From contig CALXJL010000060.1 in assembly GCA_944388615.1 (NCBI GenBank), positions 1 through 8,933 of the forward strand: a stretch of 8,933 nt of DNA, given 5' to 3'. Below are positions 1 to 6,726 of this stretch, in pieces. Each line of letters opens with the position of its first letter. Within the stretch, counting starts at the first letter, position 1. Below the pieces are notes generated by a model. That model searched no databases. It was given only the letters and a program-made list of their open reading frames with translations, and had not been told where the DNA came from. A program made the position numbers and the translations under genes. The DNA is from an uncultured Clostridia bacterium. Its GTDB lineage: Bacteria > Bacillota > Clostridia > TANB77 > CAG-508.

Positions 1-2349
1 GGATATTTTTTCGCTTCTACAATTAAATATATGAATATTTTCTATAAATACCATTAATGTTAATAAAATTGTTCTTATGAGTGTCATATCATAGTTTTTT
101 ACTTTTAATAAATAGACATATAGAATTAATTCTATTATTGCCATTGATAAAGCCGAAATTGCTATTTCACTTATTAATAATTTATTAAATATTTTTTCAT
201 CTTTGCTTTTTACTTTTTTCTTCATTACATCTTCTATATCTTTTTCAAATGCTAATGCATTACTTTGTATTCCATTACTTATTAAATTAAGCCATAACAA
301 TTGAATTGCAAGAAGAGGAATCGGAAGTCCTAAAAATATTGTTAATATAAATAATATTATCTCTGAAAAACCTGTAGATAGCAACAAGTATATGACTTTT
401 CTTATATTATTATAAGCTCTTCTTCCCTCTTCTATTCCTTTAACAATATTAGAAAAATTATCATCTGCAATTATCATATTTCCTGTTTCTTTTGCTATGT
501 CTGTACCACTCCCCATTGCAATACCTATATTGGCTGCTTTAAGTGCAGGTGTATCATTTACCCCATCACCTGTTACTGCAATAAAATCTCCTTCATTTTT
601 AAATTTTTCCACTATTTCCAACTTTTCCATTGGTGAAACACGTGCGTGAACATCTTCTATTCCTAATCTCTTCGCAATTGCATCTGCTGTAATTTTATTA
701 TCACCTGTTATCATAGACACTTTTATTCCTGCAGTTTTACATTCCTCAATTGCCTCTATTACATCTTCTCTTATCGGATCCACAAAAGCTACTATCCCCA
801 TGAAAGTTAGTTTAGGAATATCATTTTGCATATATTTTTCCTTTTTTACAAAAGTTTTGTTCTCACCTTTTGCAACTGCTATAACTCTAAAACCATCAGC
901 AGATACTTTTTCTGTCTGTTCTATTAATTTCTCTTTATCTATATTTACTATTTTATCTCCCATATCCATGGTATCACAAAATTCTAAAACCTTTTCAATA
1001 GCACCTTTTATACTTACAAAATATTTATCATTTTCTTTATAAAATACTCCTGAATATTTGTTTTTTGATTCATATGGTATCATTCCAATAATATCTTCAT
1101 TTTTTGTTAATTCCAATTTATAACCCAATGCTAAAAAAGCCGTATCTATAGCATCTCCATGATGAATCCATTTTCCATTTTTCAAACTTAGATGAGCCTC
1201 ATTATTCATCATTCCTAATTTAGCTATTTCTATTATTTGATTTTTTGTAGAATCCAATACATTCTCATCAAAATCTACTTCTCCTAAATCATTATATCCT
1301 ACACCCTTTACATATGCAGAATCTCCATTTGGCAATACAACCTTTTTTGCTGTTTGTTCATTTACTGTTAATGTACCTGTTTTATCTGTTGCTATTCTAT
1401 TACAACTACCTAAACTCTCAACTGCATTCAATTTTTTTACTATAACATTTTTTTTTGCCATTTTAGATGATGCAATTGACAAAATAATTGTTACTGCAAT
1501 TGTTAACCCCTCAGGAATAGTAGAAACTGTTAGTGCAACTACAGTAGAAAAAATTTCAGAAATAGTTGTTCCTTTAAGATATAATATAATTGATAAAATT
1601 ATTGCTAGAATAACAAATCCTATACTTATTTGTTTAGTAAATTTTCCCAATCTTACAACTAGTGGTGATTCTGCTTCCTTACTTACCAGTACTGTATCTG
1701 CTACTTTTCCAAATTCAGTATTTTTAGCTACTGCAATTACAACTCCTTTTCCCCTTCCACTAGTAACAATAGTTCCTGCATATGCTATATTAGTTCTATC
1801 TGCTATTTTGGTATGTTCACTATTAATATTCTCATCTTTATATTTTGGTATTGATTCTCCTGTAAGTATTGATTCATCTATTGATAATTCATTAGTTTGT
1901 ATAAGCCTTAAATCAGCTGGTACCTTATCTCCAGATTCTAGTAGCACAATATCTCCTACTACAATATTTTCAGAATCTATGCTTTTAGTTTGACCATCTC
2001 TCAAAACTTTCGAATTTATTTTTATCATATTAGCAAGTTTTTCGCTACTCTTTCCAGAATTCCATTCTTGATAAGTTCCTATAACTGTATTTATACTTAT
2101 TACTATAACTATGAATATTGCATCTGGATAACTATTAGTTAAAATAGAAAATACTATTCCAATGGCAAGTATTAATATTATTGGACTTTTAAATTGTTGT
2201 ATAAATATTTCTAAAATTGTATCTTTTTTTACTTTTGGTATTTCATTTTTTCCATTTTCCTTTATTCTTTCTTCGGCATCTTTTTGAGTAAGTCCTTTTT
2301 CATTTGTTTTTAATTTTTTCAATACTTCATCTACATTTTTATCCCACAT
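1..2349 (-). CDS. P2-type cation-transporting ATPase, C-terminus cut off by the window edge
   Basis: ATP-driven membrane cation pump of the P-type superfamily, P2 (SERCA/PMCA-like) branch. The frame is open from ATG 2349 to base 1, giving 783 residues; P2 pumps are usually about 850-900, so only the last membrane helices (M9-M10) are missing. Visible in order: a cytoplasmic N-terminal domain (about 1-50), M1-M2, the actuator TGES (163-166), M4 with PEGL (279-282), the phosphorylation motif DKTGT with Asp322, a KGA nucleotide-binding motif, the hinge TGDGVND (593-599), then M5-M8. The Shine-Dalgarno site (AAGGAG, 2358-2363) lies inside a hairpin. Cation-site residues differ from SERCA: by alignment by eye E280, E663, N688 and E770 are kept, but N768 becomes G660, T799 becomes S691 and D800 becomes N692. 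The P2 assignment is firm, but the transported ion cannot be called as calcium. Confidence 0.95.
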   Translation of the reverse strand, partial: MWDKNVDEVLKKLKTNEKGLTQKDAEERIKENGKNEIPKVKKDTILEIFIQQFKSPIILILAIGIVFSILTNSYPDAIFIVIVISINTVIGTYQEWNSGKSSEKLANMIKINSKVLRDGQTKSIDSENIVVGDIVLLESGDKVPADLRLIQTNELSIDESILTGESIPKYKDENINSEHTKIADRTNIAYAGTIVTSGRGKGVVIAVAKNTEFGKVADTVLVSKEAESPLVVRLGKFTKQISIGFVILAIILSIILYLKGTTISEIFSTVVALTVSTIPEGLTIAVTIILSIASSKMAKKNVIVKKLNAVESLGSCNRIATDKTGTLTVNEQTAKKVVLPNGDSAYVKGVGYNDLGEVDFDENVLDSTKNQIIEIAKLGMMNNEAHLSLKNGKWIHHGDAIDTAFLALGYKLELTKNEDIIGMIPYESKNKYSGVFYKENDKYFVSIKGAIEKVLEFCDTMDMGDKIVNIDKEKLIEQTEKVSADGFRVIAVAKGENKTFVKKEKYMQNDIPKLTFMGIVAFVDPIREDVIEAIEECKTAGIKVSMITGDNKITADAIAKRLGIEDVHARVSPMEKLEIVEKFKNEGDFIAVTGDGVNDTPALKAANIGIAMGSGTDIAKETGNMIIADDNFSNIVKGIEEGRRAYNNIRKVIYLLLSTGFSEIILFILTIFLGLPIPLLAIQLLWLNLISNGIQSNALAFEKDIEDVMKKKVKSKDEKIFNKLLISEIAISALSMAIIELILYVYLLKVKNYDMTLIRTILLTLMVFIENIHIFNCRSEKIS

Positions 2350-2350
2350 A

Positions 2351-2394
2351 AAAAAATCTCCTTAAAGTTAGTATTTACTCTAAAAAGATTTTTT
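2351..2394 (-). promoter_or_regulatory. Leader hairpin enclosing the ATPase ribosome binding site (or AU-rich terminator)
   Basis: On the minus-strand RNA, 2394-2377 pairs with 2368-2351 to give an 18-bp stem with an 8-base loop. Three of the pairs are G-U wobbles that exist only in minus-strand RNA; on the plus strand they would be A-C mismatches. The 3' arm contains the AAGGAG Shine-Dalgarno site, and the U run ends at the base before the ATPase start codon. It could be a translational switch for the ATPase. It could also be a weak intrinsic terminator for the upstream operon, although its stem is AU-rich and the U run is part of the stem. Confidence 0.55.
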
Positions 2395-2400
2395 ATTACT

Positions 2401-2427
2401 ATTATATGTTTTTATTTTCATAAACAA
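2401..2427 (-). promoter_or_regulatory. Possible promoter for the ATPase gene
   Basis: A perfect -10 hexamer TATAAT (2406-2401) overlaps the stop codon of the PP2C-like gene. The best -35 candidate, TTGTTT (2427-2422), is only 15 bases upstream, which is short. Initiation about 7 bases downstream of the -10 would put the RNA 5' end at the first base of the leader hairpin. Perfect -10 matches are common by chance in DNA this AT-rich, so this is tentative. Confidence 0.35.
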
Positions 2428-3265
2428 TTAAAGTTCTTTCCTTACCGTTATTCTCTAAATTTTCCAAATTTTCTAATATATTTTTTGTAATTTCTTTATT
2501 TTCAAAAAAAGGTTCACATCCATCAGAATAAGCACAAATGTATTTTACATTTGATAAATTTATTTTATATGTATCTATATAATATTCTGCACTTTCTTCA
2601 CCAGAAAATGCTCCAAAAGATACATCTTTACCATTATATTTTTGTGTTGGATTATTTCTATATTCTTTTCTTACCATAACTCTGTCTTTTGGATCATCCC
2701 AATCAAATTTATTTTCCTTCGAATATACATTATCTAGATAATCTTCAAACCATTTATGATTATTAATAGTTGTAAAAACAATATTGTAATTTTCATCTAA
2801 TAAAGTTATATGACAATCTCCCAAAGAAAAGCAATATAAATTATTATCAATAATTTTTCCACCTACAGCTTCACAACAATAATAATCTTCTTTTAAGTAA
2901 TCTATATCTCTACCATCATTTATTCTTTTTAATGCATTATTACATAATTTTGCAACTTCCATTATAATATTTTCTGAAATATCGCTTTCTTCATATTTCT
3001 CCATTTCTTTAATAAATGTCTCACATACTATTTTTGCTGCATCATATGCACCGCTTGGGTTTGGATACCTCTTTACCCAACTTTCAGCTTCTTCTTGTGT
3101 TTGAGGATATCCAACCACTTTTCCATAAATATCATCTCTTGTAACTCCATCTGCGACACAAAAAGTTAAATCTTTTATTGCATAATAATCTTCTACTACA
3201 GGTTTTAGATTAAATTTAGTAAATATAGTATTATCCAGTGTTTTATCATATTTTAATTCAAACAT
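2402..3265 (-). CDS. Divergent PP2C-like serine/threonine protein phosphatase
   Basis: A 287-residue protein that reads as a diverged PP2C (PPM) metal-dependent phosphatase. Motifs in family order: ED at 25-26, ADG at 38-40 (Asp39, metal ligand), a beta-strand pair ending in LGD (148-150), YSDG (246-249, Asp248, metal ligand), and near the C-terminus KERTLIV (275-281), where the family usually has Asp-Asn/Arg-x-Thr; here Glu276 takes the acidic place. There is no signal peptide or membrane segment, so it should be cytoplasmic. The start is ATG 3265, which has AAGGAG 7 bases upstream; a TTG six codons earlier would overlap the preceding gene and lie within that site. It begins 4 bases after the pyruvyl transferase stop, so the two are probably cotranslated. 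Substrate unknown; no partner kinase is in the window. The family call rests on motifs read by eye. Confidence 0.72.
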   Translation of the reverse strand: MFELKYDKTLDNTIFTKFNLKPVVEDYYAIKDLTFCVADGVTRDDIYGKVVGYPQTQEEAESWVKRYPNPSGAYDAAKIVCETFIKEMEKYEESDISENIIMEVAKLCNNALKRINDGRDIDYLKEDYYCCEAVGGKIIDNNLYCFSLGDCHITLLDENYNIVFTTINNHKWFEDYLDNVYSKENKFDWDDPKDRVMVRKEYRNNPTQKYNGKDVSFGAFSGEESAEYYIDTYKINLSNVKYICAYSDGCEPFFENKEITKNILENLENLENNGKERTLIVYENKNI

Positions 3266-3269
3266 TAAA

Positions 3270-4223
3270 TTACTCCTTTCCAATCTCTTTAATTAAAATA
3301 TCACTTATTATTTTTTCTGCGAAGTTTTCGTTATATATATTTTGTTTAGATGCTGTAACTTTATTTATGCAATCCTCTAAATTCTTTATATTATCACAAA
3401 TTTGTATGTATTCTAAATTTTGAAGCCATTTGTATGATTCCACAATTTTATGTGTTAGACTATTGAATACAACACATGGTGTTTGCGTAATTGCAGAAAA
3501 TATCATACCATGAAGCCTATCTGTAATAACTAATTCTGCATTTTGAATTTCTGCAAATTTACGTTCTAATATTCTTGCTCTTATTTTCTCAGAAATATTA
3601 TTAAGGATTTTTGTTCCTATATTCATATCTGAAAATTTATAAGTACTATAATGTTCACTTACATATTTATATATAAAATCACTTTCGTTATTTCCTAATG
3701 TTTTTTCTTTATCTTTTCTAAACATCAGAATTACTCCATTTCTTGGCTTATCTGCTGTTTCTTTTAAAGTCATTACAATGTCAGGAGTTAAATAAATTTT
3801 TGCTTTATTAAAATGTTCTTTCATAAATTCATATGACTTATTTTCTCTTGCCATTATTACTAAATTGCTATGTGCATTATATATTTTTTTAGATATATTC
3901 AATTCCTCGTTATTTTCAAAAAATGCTGTTTGTGGAAATATAATTATTTTATTTTCTGGATAAATAGAAATTACTTTTCTTCTTCCTTTTTCAGGCATTA
4001 CATAAGTATCTCCTATATTTCCTCCACCATGTAATAAAATAATATCATCCTTTTTTATATATGGTTTTACTCTTTCTGCACATATATCTAATTTTTCTTC
4101 TTGCATTATATACAATTTATTATTAGGAAAATTTTTTTTTATCATTTTCTCTTCTGCATATGCTATAGCTAAATCACCTATATTTCCATGATGGGGAGTT
4201 CCCATAAGAATTATATTTTTCAT
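3270..4223 (-). CDS. Polysaccharide pyruvyl transferase family protein
   Basis: A 317-residue member of the family that transfers pyruvate from phosphoenolpyruvate onto sugars of cell-wall or exopolysaccharides as a ketal (CsaB and the Eps pyruvyl transferases). The N-terminal phosphate-binding region has GNIGD at 13-17. A second HGGGNIGD stretch lies at 65-72. The C-terminal half has the family signature ITDRLHG (233-239), followed by a hydrophobic segment leading into NSLTHK. There is no signal peptide, as expected for a cytoplasmic enzyme acting on sugar precursors. ATG 4223 has AGAGGTGG just upstream, and the gene starts 9 bases after the glycosyltransferase stop. Operon position beside two glycosyltransferase domains supports a role in surface-glycan synthesis. 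Some family members have no proven pyruvyl activity, so the exact reaction and acceptor sugar are open. Confidence 0.88.
   Translation of the reverse strand: MKNIILMGTPHHGNIGDLAIAYAEEKMIKKNFPNNKLYIMQEEKLDICAERVKPYIKKDDIILLHGGGNIGDTYVMPEKGRRKVISIYPENKIIIFPQTAFFENNEELNISKKIYNAHSNLVIMARENKSYEFMKEHFNKAKIYLTPDIVMTLKETADKPRNGVILMFRKDKEKTLGNNESDFIYKYVSEHYSTYKFSDMNIGTKILNNISEKIRARILERKFAEIQNAELVITDRLHGMIFSAITQTPCVVFNSLTHKIVESYKWLQNLEYIQICDNIKNLEDCINKVTASKQNIYNENFAEKIISDILIKEIGKE
3273..3278 (-). promoter_or_regulatory. Ribosome binding site deciding the PP2C-like start
   Basis: AAGGAG lies 7 bases before ATG 3265, inside the last codons and stop region of the upstream gene. It supports the ATG at 3265 over the in-frame TTG at 3283. 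Confidence 0.75.
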
Positions 4224-4232
4224 ATGCCACCT

Positions 4233-5975
4233 CTATTCTATATTTTCTACTATTTCTGATAAATATTTTTGATCATAAACATTATTTGTAATATTGCCTC
4301 CAGAGACTTCATTAGTATATTTATTTGCTATTTTTTCTCTTTTTTTGGCACTCCTTTTATACCATTCATATTCTATATCAAAATGTCCCATATCTAAAGC
4401 TTGATAACCTTCTTTTGCCAAATCATATGCTAGTACAGTTGCAGTTGGTCCTAATGCTAATATAATTAAATTTTCTTTTGATTCTTTTTTTAGTCTTTCA
4501 AAAATAGCATCATATTTACTAAATGCATCTTCAGATGGGCATATAATTCTTTTTACTGATTTACATTTTGACAATAAATCATTTCCAACACCTACTCTAG
4601 TTTGTTCTCCCTCACAGATTATAACATTACGATTTTTCCAAATTTGTTTTAACATAGAAAAATATTTTCCTGTATTACTTTTATCTTGATATCTAATATA
4701 AAGTCTTGTTAAATTCGCTGTAGCATATTCCATGTCTTCATTTATATATTTAAGCCATATTTTCCTTGTTTTATCCATATTTTTTATCCAAAAAATTTCG
4801 CTCTCTTCTGTTAGATTATAAAATTCATTTATAACATCTGGAATTCCTATTAAGCAAAAATCTTGTTTACTTCTTAAAGCTTCTTCTAGCTTATGTGATA
4901 ATTCTTTGTTATATGGTTGAAAATCTAGATCTTTTCCAAGAATTATATCTAATTCTCCATCTCCAAATCGTGCAATTGATTTTCTTTCTGTAATAATTTT
5001 GTTTATTGAATTTTCAATATTTAAAATTTTTATTTTACTATTTTCCATTTCTTTTAATAATATCTCTTTTTTATTAACTATTTCTGGATCCATTTTTTTA
5101 CTCTCAATTTCTTTATATGTACTAGCACTTGGTTTTGACATTTTTTCCCTCAATTCCTTTGGTAATATTTTTCTTATTTGATTTAGCATCTCACAATATC
5201 TTAATGTTTGTGGATAATCTTTCATTACTATAGATTCTATTATATATTGTACTGGTTTTAAAATAGTTGGTATTTTTAAATCATAGCTAAGCATATAAAA
5301 CCATTTCATCTTTTCCAATACTTCAATTCTTTCTTCTTTAGTTAATAAATCTGTATCTACAAATCTATATAAAATATAATTCATACTTTTTGCATAATAA
5401 TATCTATAATATTCCAAGTTATTTGATTCTCTAAAATTATCATATATTATTCTATAAGCTTTATTAATTCCGAAAAAATATGATTTAGAACAATGTGTAG
5501 AAATAGAATTTGAATCCCTTAATCTATAATTGTAAACTACTTCAGGTGTATAATATACATTTTTAGAATGAATAAAACAATATGTGGTAAAAATTGCATC
5601 TTCTGCAGGTAATTTTTCTACAAAACGAATATTTAATTCATCCAAAAAAGATTTTCTAAAAATTTTATTCCAAACGCCTGAATTCATTATATAAAATGAA
5701 TTTGTATAATCTTTAATCGAAAGTTTAAATCCTAAATATTTTTCTTTATCAAATACTGGATTTTTCCATTTAGTTCCATCTTCATTTGTATTTGTATAAT
5801 TTCCTATTACATAATCTGCATTTGTTTTTTCTATGCAATTATATAAATTTTCACAAGCTGTTGGATTAAAAAAATCATCTGAGTCGAGAAACATTATATA
5901 TTTTCCTGTAGCCATATCCAAGCCTGTATTTCGTGCTCCTGACAACCCCTTATTTGCTTGATGTACTAAGATCAA
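4233..5975 (-). CDS. Main open frame of a GT2 / GT-D (DUF1792) fusion glycosyltransferase
   Basis: This 580-codon frame holds most of a two-domain glycosyltransferase. Residues 1 to about 210 are the rest of a GT-A family-2 domain: NKGLSGARN (8-16), the metal/nucleotide-sugar motif FLDSDD (29-34), NSGVWNK (98-104) and the probable catalytic-base region EDAIF (125-129). A helical, lysine-rich linker (about 260-320) leads to a GT-D domain (DUF1792, about 320-555) with RFGDGE at 336-341, LALGPTA (506-512) and DMGHFDIEYEW (528-538), which contains the DxE motif of this fold (D533, E535). The nominal start is a TTG with no ribosome binding site and falls inside the GT2 fold, so it is not a natural start. 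The missing first strand is encoded just upstream in another frame. Confidence 0.85.
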   Translation of the reverse strand: MILVHQANKGLSGARNTGLDMATGKYIMFLDSDDFFNPTACENLYNCIEKTNADYVIGNYTNTNEDGTKWKNPVFDKEKYLGFKLSIKDYTNSFYIMNSGVWNKIFRKSFLDELNIRFVEKLPAEDAIFTTYCFIHSKNVYYTPEVVYNYRLRDSNSISTHCSKSYFFGINKAYRIIYDNFRESNNLEYYRYYYAKSMNYILYRFVDTDLLTKEERIEVLEKMKWFYMLSYDLKIPTILKPVQYIIESIVMKDYPQTLRYCEMLNQIRKILPKELREKMSKPSASTYKEIESKKMDPEIVNKKEILLKEMENSKIKILNIENSINKIITERKSIARFGDGELDIILGKDLDFQPYNKELSHKLEEALRSKQDFCLIGIPDVINEFYNLTEESEIFWIKNMDKTRKIWLKYINEDMEYATANLTRLYIRYQDKSNTGKYFSMLKQIWKNRNVIICEGEQTRVGVGNDLLSKCKSVKRIICPSEDAFSKYDAIFERLKKESKENLIILALGPTATVLAYDLAKEGYQALDMGHFDIEYEWYKRSAKKREKIANKYTNEVSGGNITNNVYDQKYLSEIVENIE

Positions 5976-6060
5976 TCTTTTGTCTTTTTTTACATATTCT
6001 TCTGCTATTTTACTAGAATTATCTGTTGACCCATCATCAATAAGTAATACTTCTAAATTT

Positions 6061-6150
6061 TTATATGTTTGGCATATAACAGAATCTAGTGCTTGTCCGT
6101 AGATATTTTTCTACATTGTATATTGGTACTATAATTGAAATCTTCTCCAT
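6061..6150 (-). CDS. Short N-terminal fragment of the frameshifted glycosyltransferase
   Basis: A 29-codon frame from ATG 6150 to TAA 6061. The first 18 residues are the nucleotide-binding strand of a GT2 domain (IIVPIYN); the last 11 are out-of-frame sequence. It is not a gene in its own right, but it carries the real translation start of the glycosyltransferase. Confidence 0.7.
   Translation of the reverse strand: MEKISIIVPIYNVEKYLRTSTRFCYMPNI
6096..6110 (-). other. Frameshift site in the glycosyltransferase gene
   Basis: Reading must move by +1 between the GTA GAA AAA codons and CAA GCA CTA. Either one A of the A5 run at 6106-6110 or the A at 6096 is in excess. No slippery site that would give efficient +1 shifting is apparent. 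Confidence 0.8.
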
Positions 6151-6188
6151 ACATCCCCCTTTATTATAACAAATTATAAATCATTCCA

Positions 6189-6217
6189 ATTATAGCACAA
6201 AAATACTTTTATTTCAA
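6189..6217 (-). promoter_or_regulatory. Sigma-A-type promoter of the polysaccharide operon
   Basis: TTGAAA (6217-6212), a 17-base spacer and a perfect TATAAT (6194-6189), with the predicted RNA start near 6182. This gives a leader of about 30 bases before the glycosyltransferase ATG at 6150. It lies in the only intergenic gap between the Nudix gene and the operon. Further TATAAT-like sequences just downstream have no good -35 partner. Confidence 0.78.
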
Positions 6218-6239
6218 ATACATTATGTTTACAATTTTT

Positions 6240-6713
6240 TTATTTCTCATCCCTATTTATTTTATGTACTGGGTAACTTTTTTCTTTTAAAACTTTTTGA
6301 ATTACTTCTGGCAATAATGGATACTGTTCTATTTTATCTATATCTAACCATTCATATTGTAAATAATCTTTTCCTTCCACATTTTTTAAAGTATCCTCTA
6401 TTTTTTTATCATCTTCATCTATAAATTCTCCTTTGTGTACAAATAATATCTCATGATATTTTGAGCCTTCCATTTCAAAGAAATTCTCTATTGTCGAAAT
6501 ATATCCCGTTATTTCTATATCTTTCCCTATTTCTTCTTTGAGTTCTCTTTTTACAGTTGTTTCTGAATCCTCTCCTATTTCTACCCTTCCTCCAATTAAT
6601 GCATAATGATCTGAATTTACATTTCTATGTACTAACACTTTATTATTGTGATTAATAATAACCGCTGCTCTTACATTTAACTTATATTCTCCTACATCTA
6701 CTGTTATATCCAT
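6240..6713 (-). CDS. Nudix hydrolase
   Basis: A 157-residue cytoplasmic enzyme of the Nudix family, which hydrolyses nucleoside diphosphates linked to another group. The Nudix box is complete at residues 42-64: G42, five residues, E48, seven residues, then REL (56-58), EE (60-61) and G63, which supplies the metal-binding glutamates. The final family position, usually hydrophobic, is K64. The following region, YEWLDIDKIEQYPLLP, is a common Nudix C-terminal element. The length is normal for a single-domain member. ATG 6713 has GGGGGAAGG just upstream, starting directly after the recombinase stop (6727), and no separate promoter is evident, so it may be cotranscribed with the recombinase. It reads as intact. 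Substrate cannot be predicted: it could be housecleaning or nucleotide-sugar related. Confidence 0.93.
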   Translation of the reverse strand: MDITVDVGEYKLNVRAAVIINHNNKVLVHRNVNSDHYALIGGRVEIGEDSETTVKRELKEEIGKDIEITGYISTIENFFEMEGSKYHEILFVHKGEFIDEDDKKIEDTLKNVEGKDYLQYEWLDIDKIEQYPLLPEVIQKVLKEKSYPVHKINRDEK

Positions 6714-6726
6714 TTTTCCTTCCCCC

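Larger units (their letters stand above)
4233..6150 (-). pseudogene. Full glycosyltransferase gene, broken by a +1 frameshift near its 5' end
   Basis: The natural start is ATG 6150, preceded by AAAGGGGGATGT, a strong ribosome binding site. It reads MEKISIIVPIYNVEKYLR, the classic first strand and helix of a GT2 enzyme, then leaves frame and stops at 6061. From about 6096 the correct continuation (QALDSVICQTYKNLEVLLIDDG, given here in two parts as QALDSVICQTY and KNLEVLLIDDG) runs in the +1 frame into the 580-codon frame. The span is 1918 bases, 3 x 639 + 1, so one excess base explains everything and the repaired protein would be 638 residues. Candidate sites are the A at 6096 or the A5 run at 6106-6110. 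Everything downstream is intact, so this is either a recent lesion or a base-calling error. It is the first gene of the polysaccharide operon. Confidence 0.8.

Noticed and set aside
800..1042. Plus-strand open frames here and at 1808-1993, 3238-3423, 4999-5181, 7032-7217, 7334-7543 and 7839-8075
   Set aside because: All lie antisense to well-supported genes, have low-complexity hydrophobic translations and show no recognisable domains.
1..2349. Naming the ATPase a calcium pump
   Set aside because: Key calcium-ligand positions in M5 and M6 are substituted, so only a general P2 cation ATPase call is supported.
2402..3283. The TTG at 3283 as the start of the PP2C-like gene
   Set aside because: It would overlap the upstream gene and sits on the ribosome binding site serving ATG 3265.
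4233..5975. The TTG at 5975 as the true start of the glycosyltransferase
   Set aside because: There is no ribosome binding site, and the frame would lack the first strands and IDDGS motif of the GT2 fold, which are encoded just upstream after a real start at 6150.
6151..6239. Intrinsic terminator after the Nudix gene
   Set aside because: There is a T-rich stretch but no stem of useful length; the space is occupied by the operon promoter.
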